Source: Candidatus Omnitrophota bacterium (GTDB lineage Bacteria > Omnitrophota > Gorgyraeia > Tantalellales > Tantalellaceae). From it: a stretch of DNA of 63,153 bases. The stretch's first letter is position 1, and each line of letters begins with the position of its first letter. The DNA lies in contig JADGBR010000016.1 in the NCBI GenBank assembly GCA_015231405.1, forward strand, positions 4,517 through 67,669, given 5' to 3'. The position numbers were made by a program, and so were the translations under genes. The notes beneath the pieces were generated by a model. It worked only from the letters and a program-made list of their open reading frames with translations, was not told the DNA's origin and searched no databases. Positions 9,925-18,531 of the stretch are shown here, piece after piece.

Positions 9925-10732
9925 GAACGAGGAATTCAAGTTCGTCTTTGGCGTCGGCGGGTATCCGGAAATTAGGTTCGACGGTCTTAAAGCCCATCTC
10001 TTTGCCGTTGAAAAGGTAGCTCATGGCCGTTATCATGACCAGCATCGAATCGTCGTCGAATTTGTTAGTGCCCTTAAGGAATGACATGCCCGCGGTATCT
10101 TCCCGGCCGACTACTATGGCCCGTTTATATTCCTTAAGAACGCCCGCCATTAATTCGGATGCGCTGCCGCTTTTTTTATTGATCAAAAGGGCGAGGGGGC
10201 CACCGTAATATACATTCTGTTTCGGCGATGTCAGGCCGAAAACCGGGGCGTTCTTTTTTTTGTAGTAGCAGAGGTTCCGGTCCGGACCGATAAAGTACCC
10301 CATAATTTCGCGGACGGCGAGCGGTGGTCCTCCGGGATTGTCCCTGATATCGATAATGAGCATTTTAGGGATATTCGTCCCGGCATATTGTTTAAGGTAG
10401 TCGGCCAGGTCGGTGTTGGTGTCCTTGTTGAATTTCTCGATCTTAAGGCATTTTATGTTAGCCACTCCGGTCGGGGTTTCCCTGACGGTTTCCTTAAAAT
10501 ACTCTTCGGAGACGACTTCGAAAGTACGTTCAATATTCTCCAGGGGTACTAGAACGATCAATATGATCTTCGCGTTAATTTCGGGCGTGAGGAAATCTAC
10601 GATTTCCTTTTCAGCGAGGCCGGAGACAGGTTTGGCGTTGATCGAGGTTATCACATAACCCGGACGTATTCCTTTTTTAAAAGAATCCGACCTTTTTTCA
10701 ACAAAAGTTATCTCGAAGCCGTCTTTGACCAT
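9908..10732 (-). CDS. S41 C-terminal processing protease, C-terminal fragment (PDZ + catalytic)
   Basis: This is the larger piece of a CtpA/Prc-like S41 serine protease interrupted by a frameshift. It carries a PDZ domain (KKGIRPGYVITSINAKPVSG) and the tail-specific protease core (IDIRDNPGG), with the nucleophile region GSASELMAGVL. In the position where the family has GKG with the general-base Lys, this protein has EDTAGMSF, so the Lys appears to be Met. The reading frame actually continues upstream to the G-run at 10799-10805; restoring one base joins it to the N-terminal piece (10788-11162). The downstream gene is the STT3-like protein, which overlaps it by 17 bases. Confidence 0.8.
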   Translation of the reverse strand: MVKDGFEITFVEKRSDSFKKGIRPGYVITSINAKPVSGLAEKEIVDFLTPEINAKIILIVLVPLENIERTFEVVSEEYFKETVRETPTGVANIKCLKIEKFNKDTNTDLADYLKQYAGTNIPKMLIIDIRDNPGGPPLAVREIMGYFIGPDRNLCYYKKKNAPVFGLTSPKQNVYYGGPLALLINKKSGSASELMAGVLKEYKRAIVVGREDTAGMSFLKGTNKFDDDSMLVMITAMSYLFNGKEMGFKTVEPNFRIPADAKDELEFLVHEINK

Positions 10733-10787
10733 CCGGCCTGTTATGCCGATATCCTGGCGATAACCGTAGATCTCCTTGGAATATTCC

Positions 10788-11162
10788 TTAGCTTCCTTGG
10801 GGGGGAATAAAATTAGTGAACTTATCCTTAGTGTCTCGAAGCGCTATAGTGAGAAGACCCGCTCCGCGCCACGCGACCATTGGCACGACGTGATCGGTAA
10901 CCGTTAATTTACTCAGTACCTGGTCTTTGTATTTTTTAACGAATTCGTCATATCTGTACCTTGAAATCGGCATGTAATAACCATCGTCCATGGTCTTATA
11001 AATCTTCTCGAGGAATTCCATATAAGGCCTGTAAAAATCGGGTTCCCCAGGGGTGAGAAGCCCCGGAGCGAAAGATACGAGGAGTATGGAAGCCGCTAAA
11101 GTAAAAAGGAAGATAATTACGAACTTGTATCGAAAAGCTGTAAGGCCTTCATAAGCTTTCAT
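10788..11162 (-). CDS. S41 protease, N-terminal fragment (frameshifted)
   Basis: This 124-residue piece has an N-terminal membrane anchor or signal (FVIIFLFTLAASILLVSFAPG) and the helical N-domain of S41 proteases up to DKFTNFIPP, where family members continue into PP-E-A-K. It ends prematurely just after seven C on the coding strand (G-run 10799-10805). With six C the frame reads PPKEAKEYSKEIYGYRQDIG and runs straight into the PDZ and catalytic fragment. A good RBS (GAGGTGA) precedes the ATG and a promoter lies at 11206-11234. Either the assembly has a homopolymer error or the gene is truly broken or phase-variable. Confidence 0.72.
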   Translation of the reverse strand: MKAYEGLTAFRYKFVIIFLFTLAASILLVSFAPGLLTPGEPDFYRPYMEFLEKIYKTMDDGYYMPISRYRYDEFVKKYKDQVLSKLTVTDHVVPMVAWRGAGLLTIALRDTKDKFTNFIPPQGS

Positions 11163-11205
11163 TTTGAATTCACCTCACTGGTACGGTTTAGGGCTTTAAA
11201 GTATA

Positions 11206-11234
11206 AATATAACATTCGGGGATTGATGAAGCAA
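11206..11234 (-). promoter_or_regulatory. Predicted sigma70-type promoter of protease/STT3-like operon
   Basis: Reading on the minus strand, TTGCTT (11234-11229), a 17-base spacer and TATATT (11211-11206) lie 44 bases before the ATG of the S41 protease fragment. The spacing is ideal and the -10 is strong. Promoter activity is inferred only from sequence. Confidence 0.55.
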
Positions 11235-11283
11235 TGGAAAACTTGTAGTTCCCGGTCCGTGATCCGTAATTCGAGCCGGATAT

Positions 11284-13578
11284 CTATTTATAGTCGTTAT
11301 TGAGGTGGTCATAAAGGATTTTAATGACGAGGATGGTTGAGGCGAATACGGGGAAAGAAGGGGCAAATATCGCGGCGGCGGCGTTTACGGCTAGGGCGGA
11401 TAAAAATATGTTCCTGGTTCCGAGAAAAGCGGCAATTTTGTTGGGGGCATTCGAGCCCGGGATATCGGGTGAGAAAAAGCTCATGAGTGTGAATAGCGAT
11501 AAAATAGCGGCCAGAAAACACAGGACGGAGGTAATGCTTTCGACGGGGCTCTGGCCAAAACCGGGAACTTTCGACGCAGCGCTCAGTCTTATCAATATGG
11601 AGACAACATAAACGGCGATCGATCCCGATAGGACCAAGTAATGCAACGGAGGAAGATGCAGGGCGGATCTATGCCTGTGTTTAAAAACCAGTAAAAATTG
11701 GATAAAAACCGTAAATATAACATACGAATAAACGGAGAAAAGGATCATAAGAGAGATGAGTTGTTTAGACTTAAGGGCGTTCTCGAATCCGGACAGTTTA
11801 GTTAAGTTTATCCTTTCCCTGATGAGGCGTAAACTTTTTAAGGCCGGTTGGGCTTCGGCCAGCGCGGTATATTCGCCGGATATTTTGTCATATCCCGGCA
11901 GAGTGAAATAACGCAGCCCGGAGGATGTGATCCCTTTTCTTATGCTCATTGTAGAGTTTTTGTATATCAGCACGTCGGCCATGATCGGGTTTTCGTCGGT
12001 TTTTACGGGTCCTTTCTTTGCCGCAACTTTATCGGAGCTGACATCGGTGAAAAGTGTTGGCTCAAATATCATCCATTCATTGTCGGCCTTAACGTAGATA
12101 GTGGCATGGAGCTCATCGCTGGATAGTATGTTCGGGTCAGGTCCGGTTTTCAGAAATCCAAGGATAAGGAAAGGTTTCAGGCCCAGATATTTCAGGTAGA
12201 TAAAAGCGTAGGTGGATAATATGTCGCAGTCACAGTGGAGCTTGCCGGTCGTCCTGAGCTTATTCTCGAGGAACGCGTTCCATGTGAATCTTTCGTCGGG
12301 TGAGATATCGAATAAGCCGGGCTTGTACGCGAAATATCGCGAGAATATCCCGGCCGCTATCCCGAGCTTTTCCATATCGTTTTTATCGTAGGCTTTCTGA
12401 AGTTCCTTAAGGATCGGATAAGGGATATCGGGATATTCCTTATCAAGCCATGACAGCTCATAAAAATAGGATTTCAGAATGGCCTTGTCTTCGGTCCTGT
12501 GTATGACATAGGTAAAACGCTGTTTTTTAATATTCTCGTCGGCGGATACCGTTCCTAAGGCGTCAATGGTCAGATTGTTTTCTCCTGATGATGAGGTGTC
12601 AACGCGGCCGGTCAGGAGGAATGGTACCTGTACAGATCCTGATCTGTCCAGCGGCGGGAGCTCAAGGGCGACCCTGACATACGCGGGTTCGCCTCTATCG
12701 GGCTGGTCAACATTCCGTTTGCCTCTTGGCGGTATCAGCTGGCAGTTGACGGACTTAATGAATATTCCGTTCTCCATCGTGTCATAATAGGAATAAACAA
12801 AAAAGTCGCCGGGCCTCGATCCTGAAACATGCGCGAAAATATAAGGGCGAATGCTTGATCTTGCGCGTTTGACGGGGCCGGTCGACCTTGTTACATCGTG
12901 ATATTCGAACGAGGAAGGGATAAGGGACTTTTCAAGGTCTTTCATTTTGGCCGGAGTTAGAGGTTCGATCTCCGGCTCTTTCGGCCTTTTTAAAATGTCA
13001 GGATTTGACTCTGGGGCGCTGGCTTTTCCGGGAAAAACCCCGTATCCTGAATTCATTGTCATGGCCCCGGCATTATCGTTGCCGGCAGGGGAGTTATGGT
13101 TTGGCTGGCCTCCGTTAGATGGTCCGGACCGTGGAGTTACGTTCTTCCCTCCAGGTCCGGCAGAGGCGCCCGATAGATCGCGTGCTGTGGGTTTGTAGAC
13201 GACGCTTCCTGTTGAGCGCGCGGGAGGGGCGTCCTTTCCGGGGTTTTCAACGGTCGTTTCCAGCGAAGTATCGCCAGTCCCTGCCGGGGAACCGGATGCG
13301 GGGTTATTTCCGGCGGTTTTACCGGAACGCTGGATTATCAGAAAAGATATCAAAGTAAGGGTCAGCATGATAACGAATATCTGTACCAGCGTTTTTTTTA
13401 CGGGTAAACCGGTGGACAGAGCCGGCAGCTGTTTAGGGCTTTTAGATATGATCCTGAGCCGGAAAATGTTCGGTACGGCTAAAACCGTGAAGAGGATAAG
13501 GACCGCGCTCAATAAGACTAGAATAATAAAAAACATTTTCCTGAAGTTCCCTTTGTGACGTCGATCGTATATAATCAT
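11284..13578 (-). CDS. Membrane-anchored transglutaminase-like protein
   Basis: This 764-residue protein has two N-terminal membrane helices (residues ~14-36 and ~48-72), a Gly/Pro/Ser-rich linker (~75-180), a soluble region and about four C-terminal helices. Residues ~445-505 form a transglutaminase-like core: Cys in KLHCDCDILSTYAF, His in SDELHATIYV and an acidic residue in WMIFEPTLF. The last position is usually Asp (DPT); here it is Glu. TgpA-like proteins have a comparable helix-TGase-helix plan. The N-terminal ATG at 13578 has a weak RBS; the Met at 13536 is an alternative. Only 34 bases separate it from the divergent TPR-peptidase gene. Substrate unknown; a role in envelope protein crosslinking or cleavage is inference. 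Confidence 0.7.
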   Translation of the reverse strand: MIIYDRRHKGNFRKMFFIILVLLSAVLILFTVLAVPNIFRLRIISKSPKQLPALSTGLPVKKTLVQIFVIMLTLTLISFLIIQRSGKTAGNNPASGSPAGTGDTSLETTVENPGKDAPPARSTGSVVYKPTARDLSGASAGPGGKNVTPRSGPSNGGQPNHNSPAGNDNAGAMTMNSGYGVFPGKASAPESNPDILKRPKEPEIEPLTPAKMKDLEKSLIPSSFEYHDVTRSTGPVKRARSSIRPYIFAHVSGSRPGDFFVYSYYDTMENGIFIKSVNCQLIPPRGKRNVDQPDRGEPAYVRVALELPPLDRSGSVQVPFLLTGRVDTSSSGENNLTIDALGTVSADENIKKQRFTYVIHRTEDKAILKSYFYELSWLDKEYPDIPYPILKELQKAYDKNDMEKLGIAAGIFSRYFAYKPGLFDISPDERFTWNAFLENKLRTTGKLHCDCDILSTYAFIYLKYLGLKPFLILGFLKTGPDPNILSSDELHATIYVKADNEWMIFEPTLFTDVSSDKVAAKKGPVKTDENPIMADVLIYKNSTMSIRKGITSSGLRYFTLPGYDKISGEYTALAEAQPALKSLRLIRERINLTKLSGFENALKSKQLISLMILFSVYSYVIFTVFIQFLLVFKHRHRSALHLPPLHYLVLSGSIAVYVVSILIRLSAASKVPGFGQSPVESITSVLCFLAAILSLFTLMSFFSPDIPGSNAPNKIAAFLGTRNIFLSALAVNAAAAIFAPSFPVFASTILVIKILYDHLNNDYK

Positions 13579-13612
13579 TATATCTCATCGGAGGGGAATA
13601 ATTAATCCTAAT

Positions 13613-14782
13613 ATGGCCCAGAAACGACACTTTTTTCGGTTGATCCTTGGGATAGCCGTTATTTCGGCGATGGCTTATCCTTCATATGCTTCCGATAAGG
13701 CCGTTTATGAACATAACCAGGAGGGGCGAAAATATCTAGAACAGGGCAAATTCAGGGAAGCCATAAACGAGTTCAAGGAAGCCGATAGTTATTCCCCGGG
13801 GAACAAGGTCGTGAGGAACAACCTGATGGTGGCATATAACAACTATGGCATTAAGCTGAGGGATGAAGGCGACCTTTCGGGGGCCATAGACCAGTTAGAG
13901 AGCGCGGTTGCTTACAAAAGCGATTCAGCGTACCCGTATTATAGTTTGGGCCAGACCTACTATATGATGCAGAATATGCCGAAGGCCGCCGAAAACCTGG
14001 AACAGGCTTATAGAATAAATCCCAATATCAGGGGATTACGTGAACTCAGGGATAAGGCCGGTAAGGAACATGGGGTGGAGAACGATTTCCACAAATTTGA
14101 TACGATGCATTTTATAGTGACGTATTCCGATCTTACATCGATCGAAAAGGTTACCTATATTAGGACCTATCTTGAGGAGGCTTACGGTCAGGTTGGAATG
14201 TATCTTGACCGCTACCCTGAACAGCGGACGAACGTGCTGATATACACACCCGAGGAATACAAAGAACTGGTAGGGGCACGTCCTACATGGAGCATGGCCG
14301 TATTTGACGGTAAGATACGCATCCCCGAAGCGAATTTCGAGTACACGAACGAAAAAGTGGCGAGAGCCCTATACCACGAATACGCCCATGCACTGGTTCT
14401 TTCTATTTCGGGCGGCAGGTGTCCAAACTGGTTCAGCGAGGGGATAGCCTCAAAAGCTGAGGACTTGGTAACGGTACGGGATAAAGAGCTGATCGGGAAG
14501 TATGTCAAAAAATTCGGACTTGTCCCGGTAAGAAATATGCCTGATAAATTAGGCTCTATAAAGGATGTCCATAAAGCCACGCTGATGTACATACAGGCGT
14601 ATCTGGTCGTAAGTTTCATACAGGAGAGGAAAGGGCAAAGCGGGATACGTGAAATACTGAAAGAGTTGGGTGAAGGCAAGGGGCTGATCCGATCGATCGA
14701 AGATCTTTTCAGCGAGGATATTGCCGCTTTTGATCAGAAATTCAAGTTGTATGTTATCGACGAATACCGGATAGATACATGA
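13613..14782 (+). CDS. Exported TPR protein with gluzincin-type (peptidase MA-like) domain
   Basis: This 389-residue protein has a signal peptide (FFRLILGIAVISAMAYPSYA), three TPR repeats (residues ~30-150) and a zinc-metallopeptidase domain with HEYAH at residues 255-259 and a downstream NWFSEGIAS segment that supplies the third Glu ligand of gluzincins. This combination matches the peptidase MA-like family, which is common in deep-branching Gram-negative bacteria. It probably acts in the periplasm. A GGAGGGG at 13590-13596 sits about 16 bases from the ATG, rather far. It is divergent from the transglutaminase-like gene and precedes the hydrogenase operon. Confidence 0.8.
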   Translation: MAQKRHFFRLILGIAVISAMAYPSYASDKAVYEHNQEGRKYLEQGKFREAINEFKEADSYSPGNKVVRNNLMVAYNNYGIKLRDEGDLSGAIDQLESAVAYKSDSAYPYYSLGQTYYMMQNMPKAAENLEQAYRINPNIRGLRELRDKAGKEHGVENDFHKFDTMHFIVTYSDLTSIEKVTYIRTYLEEAYGQVGMYLDRYPEQRTNVLIYTPEEYKELVGARPTWSMAVFDGKIRIPEANFEYTNEKVARALYHEYAHALVLSISGGRCPNWFSEGIASKAEDLVTVRDKELIGKYVKKFGLVPVRNMPDKLGSIKDVHKATLMYIQAYLVVSFIQERKGQSGIREILKELGEGKGLIRSIEDLFSEDIAAFDQKFKLYVIDEYRIDT

Positions 14783-14816
14783 ACAGTCACCGGGAACGCC
14801 TTCTGGAGCAAAAAAC

Positions 14817-14844
14817 TTGACAAAACAGCTATCTGATGTAAATT
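14817..14844 (+). promoter_or_regulatory. Predicted promoter of the hydrogenase operon
   Basis: TTGACA (14817-14822), a 16-base spacer and TAAATT (14839-14844) precede the NuoE-like gene. Transcription would begin near 14851, giving a leader of about 44 bases with one hairpin (14861-14885) but no terminator. Sequence-based prediction only. Confidence 0.5.
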
Positions 14845-14894
14845 AGATACTTAGATCTTGTTTGTTTTGTGAAGGCACAAGCAAAGACGGAACA

Positions 14895-15386
14895 ATGAAA
14901 GAACTTGACGCGATCATAAAGAAGTACGAGGGAAAACCCGGCAGGCTCCTTTGTATCATTGAGGATGCGCAGAAGATTGAACCCCGGAAATATCTTGAAC
15001 GGGATGTTCTTGAATATATCGCCAGAAAGACCCGAACATCGGTTTCGAAAATTTACAATATAATAACTTTTTACGCCTTTTTCAATCTCTTTCCTCAGGG
15101 AGAACATTCCATAGTAGTTTGCCGCGGGACGGCATGTCATACCCGCGGGTCCAAAGATATCCAGGATTTTCTTCTCAGGTATTTTGGTTTCGGCGACGGT
15201 GTCGAGGGACAGCAGGCGTCTTTGACGACAAAAGACAATAAGTTCACTTTAAAGACCGTGGCGTGTTTCGGTCAATGTGCTTTAGCTCCCGTGGTAGAGA
15301 TCGACGGGAAGATATACAGCAGGATGACCCAGGAGAAGCTTAAGGCGATAATCAAGGGCATGGATAACAAAAAAAAGAAAAAATGA
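14895..15386 (+). CDS. hydC: Hydrogenase/NADH dehydrogenase 24 kDa subunit (HydC/NuoE-like)
   Basis: This thioredoxin-like [2Fe-2S] subunit belongs to an NAD-linked, electron-bifurcating hydrogenase. About 163 residues from the ATG at 14895; an upstream in-frame TTG at 14862 is less likely. The four cluster ligands are visible as VVCRGTACHTRG and VACFGQCALAP, the NuoE/HydC spacing. The N-terminal helical bundle (ISKIYNIITFYAFF-type) is present. The stop overlaps the start of the NuoF-like gene (ATGA). It relays electrons between the flavin subunit and the iron-sulfur chain. Confidence 0.9.
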   Translation: MKELDAIIKKYEGKPGRLLCIIEDAQKIEPRKYLERDVLEYIARKTRTSVSKIYNIITFYAFFNLFPQGEHSIVVCRGTACHTRGSKDIQDFLLRYFGFGDGVEGQQASLTTKDNKFTLKTVACFGQCALAPVVEIDGKIYSRMTQEKLKAIIKGMDNKKKKK

Positions 15387-18300
15387 AAATACAAGCGATC
15401 GATGATTTGAAAGTATTACAGGCAAAAGGGCTAAAGAAGATTCTGCCTAAAAATGGCAGGATAGCCGTCGGTATGGGGACTTGCGGTATCGGAAATGACG
15501 CACAGGAGGTCTTCCTGGCATTCAAAAAAGCCCTCGCTAAGAGAAGATCACCGTTACTCCTTACGCAGACCGGTTGTTTCGGGTTCTGTGCGGCGGAACC
15601 TTTGGTAAATATTTGGCTTCCGGGAAAACCCCTTGTCATCCTGAAAAATGTTTTGCCAAGTGATGCCGATAAGATCGTGAAAGGCCTTTCCGACGGGATC
15701 ATCGACTCAAGAATGGCTTTATGCAGGATAGACTCATGGGACCATATAACCGCTCAGATAGAGTATGGAAAAGGGTTTCCCGAAATCCCATTGTGGGACC
15801 AGGTGGAATTCTTTAAAGGGCAGAAAAAGATCGTTTTACGTGATTGCGGGATCATAGATCCGGAAGATATCGAGGAATATATCGCCATAGGCGGATACCA
15901 GGGGCTTATGAAAGCATTGACGGGAATGGTTCCGGAACAAGTGATAGACGAAGTTAAAAGGTCCAAGTTGAGGGGCAGAGGCGGAGCGGGCTTCCCGACC
16001 GGAATAAAATGGGAATTGATGCGTAAGTTTAAAAGCGGTGATCCTAAATTGATCATCTGTAATGCGGATGAGGGCGATCCGGGTGCTTACATGAACCGTA
16101 ATGAGAGCGAGAGCGATCCGCATATGCTTATAGAAGGGATGATCATAGGGGCGTATGCTATGGGAGCTTCATCCGGGATAATATACGTTCGAGCCGAATA
16201 TCCTCTTGCGGTGGCAAGATTAAAGAAGGCGGTCTCCGATGCCGGGAAATACGGGCTTATAGGAAAAGATATCTTCGGCAGCGGTTTTTCTTTCGAACTG
16301 GACATCGTCGAGGGCGCCGGAGCGTTCGTTTGCGGCGAAGAGACGGCCCTGATATCCTCTCTTGAGGGTGCTTCGGGTCGTCCGTCTCCCAGGCCGCCTT
16401 ACCCGGCTGAAAAAGGCTACAAAGGTATGCCTACTAACATAAATAATGTCGAGACATGGTGTAATATCCCTGTGATCATAGCTAAGGGGGCGGAGTGGTT
16501 CACCCGGACAGGGACCGAGAAAAGTTCAGGCACAAAGGTGTTTTCTCTTGTGGGAAAGATAAAGAACACGGGTCTTGTCGAACTTCCGTTAGGATCGACT
16601 TTGAGCACGCTTATCTACAATATCGGCGGAGGGACCGGGACGAAAAAAAAGGTGAAGGCTTTGCAAAGCGGAGGCCCTTCAGGCGGGTGTATACCCAACG
16701 ATCTGGTTAACACGCCGATCGACTACGAGACTTTGGCTTCTCTTGGGGCGATAATGGGTTCGGGCGGTATGGTCGTGATGGATGACGATAACTGCATGGT
16801 GGATGTGGCGCGTTACTTTACGGAATTCACGACATCAGAATCCTGTGGCAAATGTACTCCCTGCCGTGAGGGGTTGACGCAGAGCTTGAATATCCTCGAT
16901 AAGATCACTCGCGGCGAGGCCGGAGAAAAAGAGATGAGAGATCTTTCCACACTGGCTTCAGTCATTAAAGATTCGGCATTATGCGGCCTTGGACAGACCG
17001 GACCCAATCCCGTTTTGACCACGTTAAGATATTTTAAGATCGAGTATGATCAGCATGTGAGAGAGAAACGTTGTGACGGGGGGGTATGCGGCAGCCTATT
17101 CATCTCTCCATGCGAGAATAGTTGCCCGCTACATATGAATATCCCCGGGTTCCTGGAATTGTTAAAGGCCGGCAGGTTAGCTGACGCTTTTGATTGCGTC
17201 ATTAGGGAGAACCCTATGCCGGCAACAAGCGGAAGGATATGTCATTTCCATTGCAAGATGCGTTGCCGCCGGGAGGAGATAGACTATCCTGTCTCTCAGG
17301 GCGAGGTTCACAGATTCATAGCGGACAAGATCTATCAAAATAAAAAAGAAGGAGCGATCATAAGGGAGCTTGTAAAAGAAAAATTGCCGGCGACAGGCAA
17401 GAAAATAGCAGTGATCGGAGCCGGCCCCAGCGGGTTGACCTGCGGTTTTTACTTAAGCAGATCAGGGCACGATGTTACTATTTTTGAAGCGCTTCCCAAA
17501 GCAGGCGGAGTGTTACAGTATGGGATCCCTGAGTACCGCCTTCCTAAAAAAGTGTTGGATAAGGAAATATCTTCTATAAAGAAGTTCGGCGTCAAGATAA
17601 TGACAGGTAAAAGGATAGATGCCGAGGGGCTTAAGGCGATAATAAAGTCTTATGACTCAGTGTTCATAGCCACAGGCGCCTATAAAAGCATATCACTGGG
17701 TATTCCCGGGGAGGGCCTTCTAGGGGTAATACACGGCACAAAGTTCCTCGAAGATGCCTCCGAAAAGAAGAGAACGCCTGTAGGAGGCAAAGTAGCAGTT
17801 ATAGGCGCCGGCAATGTCGCGATAGACGCGGCGCGTACTGCCCTGCGTTTCGGCAGCGTTGTAACGATAGTGTATAGACGGATGGAGGAAGATATGCCTG
17901 CGAATAAAGAGGAGATCCGGCAGGCAAAGGAAGAGGGGATCAATTTCATGTTCTTGTCCGCTCCCAAAGAGATACTGGGCGACCAGAAGGGAAGGGTCCG
18001 GGCTTTGATCGCGGAAAAAATGAAATTGGGCGATTACGACCTTTCAGGCAGGAGGAAACCTGTGGCCACGGGGGAGCTAGTGGAAATAGAATGCGATACT
18101 CTGCTCCTGGCCATAGGAGAAAAGGTGGACGCTTCGTTCATGAAAGCGTGCGGCATTGAACTCAAAGAAGACGGGAAGGTCAATGTTGACAACGTATTAT
18201 TTAAGACGAACCTTAAAAAGGTTTACGCCGGGGGAGATGTTGTAATGGGGCCGTCGACCGCCGTTGAGGCTATGTCTAACGGGAAAAAGGCGGCGCGGGC

Positions 18301-18529
18301 GATCGACCGGGCTTTGATGGGAGAGGACAGGTTCGGAAAGCTCCATAAAGTGTATGATTATAGCCAGAAAGCGCCTCAAAATTCCAAATCTTCAAAGAGA
18401 CAGGTGATAAAAATGATGGGAACGGGCAAACGAATTAATAATTTCAAAGAAATATCGGTCGGACTTTCATCAGGCCAGGCTGTTTTTGAGGCCGATAGAT
18501 GTTTGCGCTGCGATATTAAAGAGAATTGA
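15383..18529 (+). CDS. hydB: HydB/NuoF-like flavin subunit fused to a GltD-like oxidoreductase
   Basis: This 1,048-residue fusion joins two oxidoreductases. Residues ~1-110 form a thioredoxin-like [2Fe-2S] domain (TCGIG, GCFGFC). Residues ~120-560 are the NuoF/HydB core with the NADH/FMN site (GRGGAGFPTGIKWE, CNADEGDPGAY) and the N3-type cluster (ESCGKCTPCREG). The usual C-terminal 2x[4Fe-4S] ferredoxin is replaced by the GltD/NfnB cysteine-rich domain (CENSCPLHMNIPGF, GRICHFHCKMRCRRE). FAD and NAD(P) Rossmann folds follow (VIGAGPSGLTCGFYL, VIGAGNVAIDAARTAL, YAGGDVVMGPSTAVEAM). It likely oxidises or reduces NADH and possibly NADPH in the bifurcating complex. HydA follows at once. Confidence 0.9.
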   Translation: MKIQAIDDLKVLQAKGLKKILPKNGRIAVGMGTCGIGNDAQEVFLAFKKALAKRRSPLLLTQTGCFGFCAAEPLVNIWLPGKPLVILKNVLPSDADKIVKGLSDGIIDSRMALCRIDSWDHITAQIEYGKGFPEIPLWDQVEFFKGQKKIVLRDCGIIDPEDIEEYIAIGGYQGLMKALTGMVPEQVIDEVKRSKLRGRGGAGFPTGIKWELMRKFKSGDPKLIICNADEGDPGAYMNRNESESDPHMLIEGMIIGAYAMGASSGIIYVRAEYPLAVARLKKAVSDAGKYGLIGKDIFGSGFSFELDIVEGAGAFVCGEETALISSLEGASGRPSPRPPYPAEKGYKGMPTNINNVETWCNIPVIIAKGAEWFTRTGTEKSSGTKVFSLVGKIKNTGLVELPLGSTLSTLIYNIGGGTGTKKKVKALQSGGPSGGCIPNDLVNTPIDYETLASLGAIMGSGGMVVMDDDNCMVDVARYFTEFTTSESCGKCTPCREGLTQSLNILDKITRGEAGEKEMRDLSTLASVIKDSALCGLGQTGPNPVLTTLRYFKIEYDQHVREKRCDGGVCGSLFISPCENSCPLHMNIPGFLELLKAGRLADAFDCVIRENPMPATSGRICHFHCKMRCRREEIDYPVSQGEVHRFIADKIYQNKKEGAIIRELVKEKLPATGKKIAVIGAGPSGLTCGFYLSRSGHDVTIFEALPKAGGVLQYGIPEYRLPKKVLDKEISSIKKFGVKIMTGKRIDAEGLKAIIKSYDSVFIATGAYKSISLGIPGEGLLGVIHGTKFLEDASEKKRTPVGGKVAVIGAGNVAIDAARTALRFGSVVTIVYRRMEEDMPANKEEIRQAKEEGINFMFLSAPKEILGDQKGRVRALIAEKMKLGDYDLSGRRKPVATGELVEIECDTLLLAIGEKVDASFMKACGIELKEDGKVNVDNVLFKTNLKKVYAGGDVVMGPSTAVEAMSNGKKAARAIDRALMGEDRFGKLHKVYDYSQKAPQNSKSSKRQVIKMMGTGKRINNFKEISVGLSSGQAVFEADRCLRCDIKEN

Positions 18530-18531
18530 CC

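Noticed and set aside
14844-14885. Hairpins before the hydrogenase operon with a GAAGGC six-base loop, resembling an ANTAR site
   Set aside because: Only one hairpin is stable and it can close to a tetraloop. The candidate first loop (ACTTAG) lacks G4 and lies at or before the predicted transcription start, and no terminator follows.
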